Source: Ardenticatena maritima
GTDB taxonomy: Bacteria; Chloroflexota; Anaerolineae; Ardenticatenales; Ardenticatenaceae
Assembly: GCF_001306175.1 (NCBI RefSeq)
Contig: NZ_LGKN01000003.1
Location: forward strand, 620,001 to 684,000
DNA length: 64,000 nt
Direction of reading: 5' to 3'
Shown here: piece by piece, positions 34,946-45,954 of the stretch
Numbering within the stretch: position 1 is the stretch's first letter
How the letters are laid out: each line of letters begins with the position of its first letter
Position numbers and translations under genes: made by a program
The notes under the pieces: model-generated
Told to the model about the DNA's origin: nothing
The model's input: only the letters and a program-made list of their open reading frames with translations
Databases searched by the model: none

Positions 34946-35963
34946 ATCGCCGTAGCGAAACCGACGCCGTGTCCACAAACTGATTCGTGAACAACGTCTC
35001 AACATTCGGCGTCGTATCAATCAAGCCGGCGGCCGCCATGAATTCGACACTCGCCTGCCACGCTTCGGGGCGACTTGCCCCCAACGTTTCCGACTGCCAG
35101 AAAGAGAGGGCTTCCTCTAACACAGCCCGTTGAATCTCGGCATTTTCGCCGCCGGCTTCGGGCACATACTCTTTCACAACAATATCGAAGGCTTCATCGG
35201 GGTTGGCGAGTGTATCAGCCAACCCGCGCAGCGAGGCGCGCACCATACCTTCAACCAGTTCACTGCGCGTCTCGATACTCTTTTCATTCGTAATCAACCC
35301 ATTCGACACAAGGTCAATGTAATCACTGACGTAGAGCGTCTTCGGGTCATACCCTTGCAACTTCAACTGCAACGGCTCGTTTGTCGCATACACCATGGCG
35401 GCGTCCACCTGACCGTCAATGAGTGCGGGCACCTGGTTGAACCCAATGGCTTCAAGGTGCACGCGGTCCTGGTCAACGTCAGCGGCGTAAGCCATTGCCA
35501 GCCAGCCAATGTAATTGGCCCCAAAAAGCCCAGGGAGCCCCAATGTATGCCCTTCCAAATCCTTGGGATGTTGCAAATCAAGCGTAATTGAAGTGACCGC
35601 CACAGGGTAGCGACGATACCACTCCATGACGTACACCACAGGCAATCCTTGCGAGCGCCCCAAAATAACCTGGTCGCCACTCGCAATGGCGAATTGCAAT
35701 TCATCGGCCGCAACCAACTGGACGAGGTCATTTTCCATGCCGTAGTCAAATGTCAAGTCAATGCCTTCTTCGGCGTAATAGCCCTTTGCATGCGCGACGT
35801 AAAAAGGAGCAAATTGGACATTTGGGATAAAGCCCATCGCCAACGTGACTGGCGTGGCTGCCGATTGTTCTTCTGTTTCATTGGATGTTGCTTGCTGATT
35901 GCACGCAACCACCCACGCGGTAAACAGCAAAATCGCTAAACTCGCCAATAACCGACTGCGCAT
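34944..35963 (-). CDS. ribY: Riboflavin ABC transporter substrate-binding lipoprotein (RibY-type, NMT1/THI5-like)
   Basis: 339 aa; the ATG at 35963 lies 9 bases after AAGGAGC. Signal peptide II with lipobox VVAC (C21), so it is membrane-anchored on the outer face. The mature part has the NMT1/THI5-like fold (PF09084): VTLAMGFIPNVQFAPFYVAHAKGYY, GIDLTFDYG, LQFAIASGDQVILGRSQG, and the hinge segment DGQVDAAMVYATNEP. This fold binds thiamine-pyrimidine precursors in some systems. Here the operon sits behind an FMN riboswitch, which makes riboflavin the likely ligand, as proposed for RibXY in Chloroflexota. No ATPase gene is adjacent. Confidence 0.83.
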   Translation of the reverse strand: MRSRLLASLAILLFTAWVVACNQQATSNETEEQSAATPVTLAMGFIPNVQFAPFYVAHAKGYYAEEGIDLTFDYGMENDLVQLVAADELQFAIASGDQVILGRSQGLPVVYVMEWYRRYPVAVTSITLDLQHPKDLEGHTLGLPGLFGANYIGWLAMAYAADVDQDRVHLEAIGFNQVPALIDGQVDAAMVYATNEPLQLKLQGYDPKTLYVSDYIDLVSNGLITNEKSIETRSELVEGMVRASLRGLADTLANPDEAFDIVVKEYVPEAGGENAEIQRAVLEEALSFWQSETLGASRPEAWQASVEFMAAAGLIDTTPNVETLFTNQFVDTASVSLRR

Positions 35964-35991
35964 GATGCATTGCTCCTTCGATGTGATGAAT

Positions 35992-36807
35992 TTACCACCA
36001 GCGCACGCGCTGTTCCAGCCAGACGACGCTTCCGTAGAGTGCCAGCGCCATCGCAACGAGCGTGAACAAGGCGACGAATAGCAACGTTGTATCGTACAAG
36101 CCGCCACGCGCAATGTTGATGAGCGCCCCCAGCCCTTCACGCGCGCCTACAAATTCACCAACCACGGCGCCCACTACAGCCAACGTAACGCCCAACTTCA
36201 ACCCGCCAAACAAGACCGGTAATGCCGCCGGTACTTCCACCAGTCGGAACGTTTCCCAGCGTGAAGCGTGCCAAACGTGCATCATGTCAAGCCATTCGCG
36301 GCGTACAGAGCGCACCCCCACAATCGTGTTGATGAGTACAGGGAAGAAGACGATGAGCGCACAAATCAGCACTTTGCTCAGCAAGCCAAACCCGAACCAG
36401 ATGACCAGCAACGGTGCAATAGCCACCACAGGAACGGCTTGCATCGCAACGAGATAGGGGGTGATCATATGCTCAGCGCGTCGGTGGTGGGCCAAGTAAT
36501 ACCCCAATGCCGTCGCACTCGAAAAGCCGAGGGCAAAGCCCAAAAGCACTTCCAAGAGTGTCAATCGCAGATGACGCCACAACAGCCCGTTTGTGATGGT
36601 TTCTGCGAATTTGCGAAAAACCGCCGCAGGTTCCGGCAGAATAAAAGTCGGATAATCGCCAATCCAGACGAGCAGTTGCCAGGCAACGATAATGCCCAAC
36701 ACCCCGATTGTCGCTGGTGCAGCAATCGCTTGACGTTGGCTCTCTCGCGCTTGTCGTTTTCGGCTATCCACGAAAGCAATGCGTTGCCATTCCACCATAT
36801 CGCTCAT
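35992..36807 (-). CDS. ribX: Riboflavin ABC transporter permease (RibX-type, SsuC/TauC family)
   Basis: 271 aa with about six membrane helices. The cytoplasmic EAA-type loop is visible as EWLDMMHVWHASRWETFRLVE with the following PAALPVLFGGLKLG (about residues 165-200). The ATG at 36807 sits directly against AAAAGG; the next in-frame ATG at 36798 (MVEW) is better spaced and may be the true start. It is the first gene after the FMN riboswitch and its two terminators. With RibY it forms the visible part of the importer. The energising ATPase must be encoded elsewhere. Confidence 0.85.
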   Translation of the reverse strand: MSDMVEWQRIAFVDSRKRQARESQRQAIAAPATIGVLGIIVAWQLLVWIGDYPTFILPEPAAVFRKFAETITNGLLWRHLRLTLLEVLLGFALGFSSATALGYYLAHHRRAEHMITPYLVAMQAVPVVAIAPLLVIWFGFGLLSKVLICALIVFFPVLINTIVGVRSVRREWLDMMHVWHASRWETFRLVEVPAALPVLFGGLKLGVTLAVVGAVVGEFVGAREGLGALINIARGGLYDTTLLFVALFTLVAMALALYGSVVWLEQRVRWW

Positions 36808-36820
36808 CCTTTTCCGAGCA

Positions 36821-36853
36821 AACAAAAACGCCCGAAGTCTTGACCTTCGGGCG
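36821..36853 (-). terminator. Second intrinsic terminator of the FMN-riboswitch leader
   Basis: On the minus strand CGCCCGAAG pairs with CTTCGGGCG (9 bp) and is followed by TTTTTGTTTG. It ends 13 bases before the ribX ATG. Confidence 0.85.
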
Positions 36854-36898
36854 GCAGGGACGAAGAACCAACAACCGCGCATGTGATACCCGCTCCTC

Positions 36899-36934
36899 AA
36901 AAAAACACCCGAAGTCCACAAAAGGCCTTCGGGT
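36899..36934 (-). terminator. First intrinsic terminator of the FMN-riboswitch leader
   Basis: On the minus strand ACCCGAAG pairs with CTTCGGGT (8 bp) and is followed by GTTTTTTTG. The core stem is the same as in the second terminator 50 bases further on. Confidence 0.85.
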
Positions 36935-37011
36935 ATGCAGGTATCTCCAACCATCCTGCTATGCTGGTTGCAAAGGCAACCAACACAACAGGCACGCGGT
37001 TGCTGCCTGGC

Positions 37012-37157
37012 TCCACCTTCTCCCATCCGGACTATACCGTCGGCTCCGGCCTCTCACCGGATCCACCGCTTGCGCGGGTCGCGGGCTCGTTCGGTCATCG
37101 CCGAACATACCGCCGGTCGGGAATTGCCACGCACATCACGGTGCGGGCTCACCCTGC
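37012..37157 (-). promoter_or_regulatory. FMN riboswitch (RFN element)
   Basis: Read on the minus strand, the conserved blocks come in order: AGGGTGAGCC, ATTCCCGACCGGCGGT, GAGCCCGCGA, GTGGATCCGGTGAGAGGCCG, GAGCCGACGGTATAGTC, CGGATGGGAGAAGG. These match the RFN consensus nearly base for base, including both variable hairpins. FMN binding should favour the downstream terminators and shut off ribX/ribY when flavin is plentiful. Confidence 0.96.
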
Positions 37158-37188
37158 CCCGAAGGTGCCATATTCAGTTGGTGTCTTG

Positions 37189-37217
37189 ACAATAGCGCGA
37201 GTTCAGGCTTTTGTCAA
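37189..37217 (-). promoter_or_regulatory. Sigma70-type promoter of the riboflavin-transport operon
   Basis: On the minus strand TTGACA (37217-37212) and TATTGT (37194-37189) are separated by 17 bases. Transcription would start near 37182, about 25 bases before the riboswitch. Confidence 0.75.
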
Positions 37218-37271
37218 GCGAGCGGCATAGTGTCGGGGAGTATGTTTTCTAACCCAAGAAGCGCCATCTGC

Positions 37272-37868
37272 TCAGAAATCGCCGCTCAATGCTTTGGCGG
37301 TTGTTTCCAACAGACGCAATTCTTGCTCCGCCTGGCGCAGCGTTTCCTGGTCGCTGCGCCCCTCGGTCAATGTCAGGCGGGCGAGCGCCGCGCGCGCGGT
37401 TGCGGCAACACGCGCCAACTCGCGCAGGTCGTGTACTTCTTGCTCGGCGGTCTCGCGAATGTCGGCATAGTGGACGCCCTGAGCGGCAACGGTGCGTGTG
37501 CGCACCGCTAACTCCACAACTCCCTCCAAGGCACGGTGCGCTTCGGCTTCAGCGCGTTGCACCAGGTCGGTTGGAACGCCGGCTTCGGCGGCGAGGCGGG
37601 CGGCGTTGCTGAGCGCTATCAATTCGTTGCTGGCTTCGATCAGGGCGGCGCGCAATGGCCAGACGGGGAGTGCTGTTTCGAGAATCTGGCGCACGTCATC
37701 GGCACGACGGCGGTTGATGGCTTCGCGCAGACGATTGCGCAACTGCGCCGGTGAGAGGGTTCCATCGCTCGCTTCTTGCTGTTGCAATTGGCTCACAATC
37801 CAAATGAGGAAGAGAATGGAAAGCGCGCCCACAATCATGAAGATCATCAGCCGTTCAAGAACAATCAT
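37272..37868 (-). CDS. Membrane-anchored helical/coiled-coil protein, unknown function
   Basis: 198 aa, with a near-perfect CAGGAGGTATCT ribosome site. One N-terminal membrane helix (MIFMIVGALSILFLIWIV, about residues 8-25) is followed by a fully helical, charged region rich in Ala, Arg and Glu, likely coiled coil (about residues 40-195). I do not recognise a domain. It lies 21 bases downstream of the M23-like peptidase gene on the same strand, which may hint at a cell-envelope role. Confidence 0.65.
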   Translation of the reverse strand: MIVLERLMIFMIVGALSILFLIWIVSQLQQQEASDGTLSPAQLRNRLREAINRRRADDVRQILETALPVWPLRAALIEASNELIALSNAARLAAEAGVPTDLVQRAEAEAHRALEGVVELAVRTRTVAAQGVHYADIRETAEQEVHDLRELARVAATARAALARLTLTEGRSDQETLRQAEQELRLLETTAKALSGDF

Positions 37869-37889
37869 AGATACCTCCTGAGGCGCTGT

Positions 37890-38594
37890 TCACCGCCGTG
37901 ATTCACCTGCCTGGCAAACCCACAGGTCATTTTGCTTCTCTACGCCCAAAAAGGGAGCGGGGTCGTAGGTGTTTTCCAAAATAGTTTCGTTGGCATAACC
38001 GCCGTTGGGTGTGCTCTTCACAACTGAAAAATGCAAATGTAAGCCTGTCGGCTGGCGTGGATTCCCCGACCAGCGCCCCTGATAGCCGAGTAGCGTTCCC
38101 GCTTCCACAAACCGCTCATGTGTACCGGGTGGAAACGCCGGCGCGATGAAGGATGTCTCGCCATCTGATGATGCCATGTGTGCATAGTACGTCCAGATGA
38201 CGGGGGTGGGAGCACCGGGCACATTTTCATGGCGAATAATCACGGCGCTGCGCCATGTGCTCTCACGTGTCAGGTAACCGTCATACGCGGCAACAACGGG
38301 CACAACGCCCTCTTCATCTCCCGGTCCAAAGATGTCGAATCCGGTGTGCCGGTGTCCGGGGCGAAAACTATCGCCCCAGCCGAAGACAATCAGGCCGTCG
38401 GTGGGGATGCGCATGGGTGCGTCGCCGCACCGCATGCCGGCGTGGACGGCAAATTGGTTCAAGTCCGATGTGGCGCGTTGCCACTGCCACAGAAGACGCA
38501 CGCCCTGCCAGGCGGCTGTTTTCCACGCCCACACACCCAGCCCGACGATGAGACCTGCGCCAACAATGAAGGCAAGACGGCGCATGATGCTCAT
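37890..38594 (-). CDS. M23-family (lysostaphin-fold) peptidase-like protein
   Basis: 234 aa. An N-terminal membrane helix or signal anchor (residues 5-25) precedes an LytM-type domain. HRHTGFDIFGPG supplies the first zinc His/Asp pair, TYYAHMAS the middle His, and GLHLHFSVV the HxH pair near residue 190. These are the full set for a zinc-dependent peptidoglycan or protein endopeptidase outside the membrane. Its start overlaps the cupin gene stop (ATGA-type), so the two are co-translated. The exact substrate is unknown. Confidence 0.8.
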   Translation of the reverse strand: MSIMRRLAFIVGAGLIVGLGVWAWKTAAWQGVRLLWQWQRATSDLNQFAVHAGMRCGDAPMRIPTDGLIVFGWGDSFRPGHRHTGFDIFGPGDEEGVVPVVAAYDGYLTRESTWRSAVIIRHENVPGAPTPVIWTYYAHMASSDGETSFIAPAFPPGTHERFVEAGTLLGYQGRWSGNPRQPTGLHLHFSVVKSTPNGGYANETILENTYDPAPFLGVEKQNDLWVCQAGESRR

Positions 38595-38908
38595 CGGTGC
38601 GCTTCCAAACAGACAACGCCTTGGGGGCCAACGGTTGCGGCATGGCGAACGCCCGCGGGCAATTCGAGGCGGTCGCCGGCGCGGAGTGTGATGTCTTCCC
38701 CCGTCTCAGGAAGGTGGAAGGTGATACTCCCACGCACCACGTAAATCACCTTGTGGTAGGGGTGGCTATGCACACCGTACACGTCATGCGGTGCATTGCC
38801 CCACCGGTAGGGATGCAACCCCTCGCGCGTCATACGCTCACGGAGTGTTGCTTCTGTTGGCGGCTCGTTTTCCGTCCAGCGTATCACGTTGACCGTTTGG
38901 GATGGCAT
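38591..38908 (-). CDS. Small cupin-domain protein
   Basis: 105 aa; the ATG at 38908 follows GAGGAGGGACCT, so the longer frame upstream is not used. It is a single cupin barrel: HSHPYHKVIYVVRGSITFHL (first motif, with His ligands), then LRAGDRLELPAGVRHAATV (second motif). Metal-binding His residues are present. The function cannot be assigned; small cupins of this kind include sugar-binding, sensor and oxygenase-like proteins. Confidence 0.8.
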   Translation of the reverse strand: MPSQTVNVIRWTENEPPTEATLRERMTREGLHPYRWGNAPHDVYGVHSHPYHKVIYVVRGSITFHLPETGEDITLRAGDRLELPAGVRHAATVGPQGVVCLEAHR

Positions 38909-39055
38909 AGGTCCCTCCTCGCGCTCTGTTCCGCCGGCATTATAGCGAGAAACGGACAAGCAAGCGAAGCCCGGCTATGGCACGCCTTGCAACATGTGCT
39001 ACAATGCCGTAGCGAAGAATGCAATTGACATAAACCAAAGAATGCGTGCAAGTTT

Positions 39056-40354
39056 ATGCGACGACTTTACATAACGGTGTTCATGGCGTTTACCCTTGTA
39101 GCCAGCTGTGTGGTCATCCTTGCGAGCCTGGCACTTGGGGCGTGGTGGTGGCAACGCAGCGCACGTTTTCAACCCGATACGCCGCCAGGGCGGCTACTTG
39201 TGCTCGATTTCGATGGGCATATCCGCACCATGCGACCTGACGGGAGCGATGTGCGCACGCTCACAGAAGACGACCCGCATGGGCTGTTCCGCCAGGAGCC
39301 GATGTGGTCGCCGGACGGGCGTTGGGTGGCGTGGGTGAGCGAATACCCGGAGCATGATGGCTATTCACCCGCATTGAGCATTGCCCGCGCTGATGGGAGT
39401 GATCGCCATGATGTTCTTCTGCCCGCTGTGCCGGTGTACCTCGCCTGGCGTCCGACAAGCGACGCCATCGCGGTATTGCTTCCCGACGATGTCAGCGGCT
39501 TGTCGCTGGTGTTGATTGACCGAGAAAATGGCGACAAGCGAGTGCTCTCGCGCGGACAACCGTTTTATTTCGATTGGTCACCGGATGGGCGCGAACTCCT
39601 GGCGCACATTGACCGCCGTCTTGTACTCCTGGACATGCAGGGGCATGAAGCGATGCTCGCGCATACAGAAGGGCGCTTTGCCGCCCCTGATTGGAGCGAC
39701 GACGGCCAGCTGTGGGCGTATGCGGTCTTATCGGCGGAATCGCCGCGCCTGGTGATTCGTGATCGCAATCAACGCACTACGTCGCGCGTGAGCGAGTTTG
39801 ACGGACGTATCACCTTCGCCTTTTCGCCAGACGGGACGCAAATCGCCTACATTCCCACTGCGCCCTCGTCCACACTGCCGACGCTGGGCCCCTTGTGGTT
39901 GTTGAATCGGCAGGCTGGTGTTTTGCGCGAGGTAAGCGCCGCGCCCGTGCTGGCTTTTTTCTGGTCGCCGGATGGGCGCACCCTGGCTTTCTTGCGCTAC
40001 GAGGTTGACGAACACCCACCCCCGCCGACGGCTCCCGAAACCGGTTTGCAGCGTGTGTTGTGGCAAACACCGGCGACGGTCTGGTTTCGCTGGCACATCT
40101 GGGATGGCGAACGCACTTACCCCACCGCGGCGCGCTTCCGACCGGGCGGCGTCTATGCGAGCGAGTATGTGCGCTTTTTCGACCAGTACGCCCGCACAAC
40201 GCAATTTTGGTCGCCGGATGGGCGCGCTTTTGTGTTCGCGGGTGAGGTAGAAGGAGAGCGCAACGGCATTTGGGTGCAACCGGTAGGGGAATCCGCCCCG
40301 CCGCGATGGGTCGGTACGGGGCATGTGGCGTTTTGGTCGCCACATGGTGATTGA
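39056..40354 (+). CDS. Exported PD40/TolB-like beta-propeller protein
   Basis: 432 aa. An N-terminal membrane segment (FMAFTLVASCVVILASLALGA) could be a signal anchor; ASC within it is a possible but poorly placed lipobox. The body repeats the WSPDGR/FSPDGT motif at least five times (MWSPDGRWVAWVS, FDWSPDGREL, FAFSPDGTQIAYI, FFWSPDGRTLAFL, QFWSPDGRAFVFA), marking WD40-like PD40 blades. Such proteins bind partners or peptides outside the membrane. No catalytic domain is seen. It stands alone, flanked by genes on the other strand. Confidence 0.8.
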   Translation: MRRLYITVFMAFTLVASCVVILASLALGAWWWQRSARFQPDTPPGRLLVLDFDGHIRTMRPDGSDVRTLTEDDPHGLFRQEPMWSPDGRWVAWVSEYPEHDGYSPALSIARADGSDRHDVLLPAVPVYLAWRPTSDAIAVLLPDDVSGLSLVLIDRENGDKRVLSRGQPFYFDWSPDGRELLAHIDRRLVLLDMQGHEAMLAHTEGRFAAPDWSDDGQLWAYAVLSAESPRLVIRDRNQRTTSRVSEFDGRITFAFSPDGTQIAYIPTAPSSTLPTLGPLWLLNRQAGVLREVSAAPVLAFFWSPDGRTLAFLRYEVDEHPPPPTAPETGLQRVLWQTPATVWFRWHIWDGERTYPTAARFRPGGVYASEYVRFFDQYARTTQFWSPDGRAFVFAGEVEGERNGIWVQPVGESAPPRWVGTGHVAFWSPHGD

Positions 40355-40359
40355 ACAGA

Positions 40360-40389
40360 GGGGCGGCTCCTGAGAGACCGCCCCTGTTT
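40360..40389 (+). terminator. Intrinsic terminator after the PD40 gene
   Basis: GGGGCGG (40360-40366) pairs with CCGCCCC (40378-40384), and TGTTT follows. It lies just after the stop at 40354 and also just downstream of the convergent ligA, so it may act for both. Confidence 0.6.
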
Positions 40390-40396
40390 CGTCCTG

Positions 40397-42508
<2,112 letters not shown>

Positions 42509-44161
42509 TTATTTGCCAGTGGCTTCTATCGTGATGGTGCCGAGTTCATATTCGCTTGCACCGTCCGCCAGCAAAACCCGTTCGCCCGTGGCGGGAATGT
42601 ACCGCCCAACCACCAGGCGATAGGTGCCTGCTTGCGCATCCGGTGGAAGGGGGACGGCGACTTTCTGAATCACACGCCCCGCCGTCCACTCAGGACGGTG
42701 GTCTATTTGCGCGATTGTTTCATGCTCAAGCGTGCGAACATGCACAAAAACAAGGCTCTCGATGGCATGTTCGGGGACATCCCAGACCAATTCAACCGAC
42801 AACATGTCGCCCGGCGATACGGTGCTGCGCCAGGCGGCTTCGCGCAGGGTGGTGGCGTCGGCAAAGGCGACGTCTGGTTGGGTGCGTGTATCCGGCGGGA
42901 CAAGCGTCAGCATTTCGAGGCGCAGTGTGTCGTACCATGCGCCCGGTGTGATGTATCCTTCCGCCGCCAGCTGGTCGAAGACGCGCCGCCACGCCTCGTG
43001 TTCAAGGGGGTGCCCCAGCATCCAAACCGGACCAGGGCGGGCGCGAATGGTGGCGATAAGTGTGTCGGCGTTGCGTTCGCTCACCACACGCACGACATGG
43101 CGCGAGGGCGTGAAGGGGTAAATCGCTTCGTAGAGCGAATGTGAGCCGAGCAAAACGTATCCCGCGGGCGCAACCGCCAGGGTGTCAAGCAGATCGCTGT
43201 AGGGTGATTCAGCGCGCGCTGTTGCACGCCATTCAACCGCCCCAATCCCCGCACTGAGGAGCAACACCCCCACCATCACGGCGCAGGCAACGGTGGCGCT
43301 CCATTGCATCACGCGATGACGCCGCCAGGCGCGCCCCAGCAACACGGCTTGAAGCCCTACCATGCCTGCCACCATGCCGCCCGTGAGCAGTGGCAGCGTG
43401 CGCGATTCAACCGAGAGCAGGAATGGTGCAATGGGCTGGTGGAGAACGAAGAGCAGGCTCAACAGCGCCGCGAGTATCACCGCCCATGCGCCCGCGCCGC
43501 CCGCCGCAACCGCCGCCAGGAGCATGAGCAGATGTTCTTCCTGTGGCGGCAGGAAAATGAACGGTGCCAGGAGAACAGCGGTCAGCGCCCAACGTTGGGT
43601 ATGTCGCATCTGGCGCGTCGCCCAGAGAAATGCAAAGAAGACCAGCGCAAACGGCATCCAGAGCGCCGCCAGCACGCCCACCAGCACCGCCACATCTCGG
43701 CGGCGGGGCGCTAGCCAGAGCGCCAACAACGCCAGCCCTGCGCCGACAGCGTTCAGGCTGGTGAGCCAAAGCCACACTGGAAACCAGAACGCCCCCCAAA
43801 CCCAGGCGGCACGGCGCGCGCGTTGTTCCGTCAGGTGGTCGCGCACGAGGGCGTAAATGCACCACAGCGTCAGCAGCTCGAAGGGCAAGGTGAACGTGGT
43901 GAAAGCAAGTTGGCGCGCCAATTCGGACGAGAAGGCATGACTTCCCAGCGAGCGCACCAACCATTCCAGCGGTGAAACGCCGTACAGCAGCCAACCGCGC
44001 CAGTCGAACGCACTCCCCCCCAGCTGTCCAATCGCCGGGAATGGGCGCAGATAGCCGCCGGGGCGGTACATGACCGCCATGAGCAGGCGGAGCACCACAA
44101 AGAGCGCGGCGAGCACAGGAAACGTCGGCCACTTGAATGTGGATGTTTTCGATGTGCGCAT
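42509..44161 (-). CDS. Multi-spanning membrane protein, GT-C glycosyltransferase-like, with C-terminal beta module
   Basis: 550 aa from the ATG at 44161; a GTG in the polX tail at 44233 is an alternative. After the first helix comes MYRPGGYLRPFPAIGQLGG, then about ten hydrophobic segments, so it resembles mannosyltransferase-type GT-C proteins, though the usual acidic pair is not obvious. Residues about 430-545 form a beta module with PGDMLSVELVWDVPEHA and PPDAQAGTYRLVVGRY, the same type as in the glycosyltransferases at 2242-9115. It sits between polX and ligA on the same strand with short gaps. A repair role is not implied by its sequence. Confidence 0.65.
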   Translation of the reverse strand: MRTSKTSTFKWPTFPVLAALFVVLRLLMAVMYRPGGYLRPFPAIGQLGGSAFDWRGWLLYGVSPLEWLVRSLGSHAFSSELARQLAFTTFTLPFELLTLWCIYALVRDHLTEQRARRAAWVWGAFWFPVWLWLTSLNAVGAGLALLALWLAPRRRDVAVLVGVLAALWMPFALVFFAFLWATRQMRHTQRWALTAVLLAPFIFLPPQEEHLLMLLAAVAAGGAGAWAVILAALLSLLFVLHQPIAPFLLSVESRTLPLLTGGMVAGMVGLQAVLLGRAWRRHRVMQWSATVACAVMVGVLLLSAGIGAVEWRATARAESPYSDLLDTLAVAPAGYVLLGSHSLYEAIYPFTPSRHVVRVVSERNADTLIATIRARPGPVWMLGHPLEHEAWRRVFDQLAAEGYITPGAWYDTLRLEMLTLVPPDTRTQPDVAFADATTLREAAWRSTVSPGDMLSVELVWDVPEHAIESLVFVHVRTLEHETIAQIDHRPEWTAGRVIQKVAVPLPPDAQAGTYRLVVGRYIPATGERVLLADGASEYELGTITIEATGK

Positions 44162-44205
44162 AGGTCTCGTGTCGGCTGTCGGTTTTGCGTGCGACGTCTG
44201 CTGTT

Positions 44206-45954
44206 TCACGATGCACGCCTGCTTGCCAGCCACGCTTCAAACGCTTCGCGCGAACGGGTGTTGAGGATGTGGCGTGCTTCCGCCCAGCCACGCCGCGCCT
44301 GCCAGACGCCGTACTGCATGTTTGCGAAATCGTCCGTATGGTGGGCGTCGGTGTCAATGGCAAGCAGGCAGCCGCGTGCAATCGCCTGGCGTACATAGAC
44401 GGGATCGAGGTCGAGCCGTTCAGGCGAGGCGTTGATTTCCAGCACGGTGCCTGTTTCCGCGGCGGCTTGCAAAACAGCGTCCATATCGAGGTCGGCGCCA
44501 TCTCGTTTGAGCAAAAGCCGCCCGGTTGGATGCCCGATGATGTCCACATGCGGGTTGCGAATGGCGTTGAGCAGGCGCTGGGTAATCTGCTCGCGCGGTT
44601 GGCGCAAGGCGGTGTGCAGTGAAGCAATCACAATGTCGAGTTCAGCGAGAACATCATCCGGGTAATCGAGGGTGCCATCCGCTTTGATTTCGACCTCAGC
44701 CCCTTGCAGGATGAGGATGTCATCGTATTCGACTTGCAGGGCGCGAATTTCAGCACGCTGGGCGCGCAGACGTTCAACGTCCAGCCCGTTCACCATGCCC
44801 AAACTTTGCGAGTGGTCGGTAATGGCGATGTAGGCGTAGCCGCGCCGCCGCGCCCCTTCAACCATCTCGCGCAGTGAGAGGCGTCCATCGCTGGCGGTGG
44901 TGTGCATGTGCAAGTCGCCGCGAATGTCGTTGAGCGTCACCAGTCTGGGCAGCGTCCCCATGCGGGCGGCTTCGATTTCGCCCCAATCCTCGCGCAATTC
45001 CGGGGGAACCCATGCCAGCCCTAACGTGGCGTACACCTCTTCTTCATGTGCGCAGAGAATCTCGCTGCCATCTTCGCGTTTGAAACTGTACTCGCTCAGG
45101 CTCAATCCCTGGGCAAGCGCCATCTCACGCAGGCGGACATTGTGCGCCTGGCTTCCCGTGAAGTATTGCAGCGCCGTGCCCCACCGTTCAGGCGCCACCA
45201 CGCGCAAGTCCACTTCATCGCCTGTGTGCAGGCGCACGCGCGTTTTGGTGCTTCCGCGCCACAAGACCTCAGCCACTTGCGGCAAGGCGGCAAACGCTTC
45301 CATAACAGCGTCGGGGTCGTGGGCGGCGGCGACGATGTCCATGTCGCCGATGGTGGCTTTGCGTCGCCGCAAACTCCCTGCGAGTTCAATCTCCACCAGC
45401 GCCGAGCCGACCTGTTCGCGCAGGGTCTGCACGATGTCGAGGGCGCGCGGCAGGGCAACCCCCAGCAAGGTGCGGTCGCTCCGCCGACGCAAGCGCTGAA
45501 TGCCTTCGAGGATTTTGGCTTCGGTTTTCGCGCCAAAGCCGGGCAGTGTGCGCAGTTTACCGTCGCGGGCGGCTTGTTCCAGTTCGTCTAACGTCGTGAT
45601 GCCCAGTTGCTCGTAAAGCGTGCGCACCCGTTTGGGACCCAGGTCGGGTACGTCGAGGAGTTCGATAAGTGTGCGAGGGTACTCACGTTCCAGGCGTTCG
45701 AGGTATTCCAGCCGCCCAGTGCGAAAGAGTTCGTCAATTTTGGCGGCGATGGCTTCACCGACGCCGGGAATCTCGTCCAGCCGCCCTTCTTGCCAGAGCG
45801 CATGCAAGTCGCGCCCCAGGTGTTCGATGGCGTCAGCGGCGCGCTGGTAGGCCAGAATGCGGTAGCGGTTTTCGCCCTTGATTTCAAGCAGGGCGGCAAT
45901 TTCGCGCAGAATGCGCACAACGTCGCGATTGGTTAGCGGTTTGGCGGTGCCCAT
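44206..45954 (-). CDS. polX: DNA polymerase family X with PHP domain
   Basis: 582 aa, with AAGGGAGCAGCCG before the ATG. The N-terminal 8-kDa region and helix-hairpin-helix motifs (IPGVGEAIAAKIDEL, VPDLGPKRVRTL) lead to the polymerase site with its acidic triad (GDMDIVAA ... DEVDLRVV). The C-terminal PHP domain has intact metal motifs: DLHMHTTASDG, ITDHSQS, HPTGR, DTDAHH. This predicts gap-filling polymerase plus 3'-5' exonuclease or AP-endonuclease activity in base-excision repair. Its start overlaps the anti-sigma gene by 22 bases, so expression is coupled. Confidence 0.95.
   Translation of the reverse strand: MGTAKPLTNRDVVRILREIAALLEIKGENRYRILAYQRAADAIEHLGRDLHALWQEGRLDEIPGVGEAIAAKIDELFRTGRLEYLERLEREYPRTLIELLDVPDLGPKRVRTLYEQLGITTLDELEQAARDGKLRTLPGFGAKTEAKILEGIQRLRRRSDRTLLGVALPRALDIVQTLREQVGSALVEIELAGSLRRRKATIGDMDIVAAAHDPDAVMEAFAALPQVAEVLWRGSTKTRVRLHTGDEVDLRVVAPERWGTALQYFTGSQAHNVRLREMALAQGLSLSEYSFKREDGSEILCAHEEEVYATLGLAWVPPELREDWGEIEAARMGTLPRLVTLNDIRGDLHMHTTASDGRLSLREMVEGARRRGYAYIAITDHSQSLGMVNGLDVERLRAQRAEIRALQVEYDDILILQGAEVEIKADGTLDYPDDVLAELDIVIASLHTALRQPREQITQRLLNAIRNPHVDIIGHPTGRLLLKRDGADLDMDAVLQAAAETGTVLEINASPERLDLDPVYVRQAIARGCLLAIDTDAHHTDDFANMQYGVWQARRGWAEARHILNTRSREAFEAWLASRRAS

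Noticed and set aside
36808-37217. TPP riboswitch before the NMT1/THI5-like transporter
   Set aside because: It was expected from the binding-protein family, but no TPP core (CTGAGA ... ACCTGA) is present. The sequence matches the FMN element throughout.
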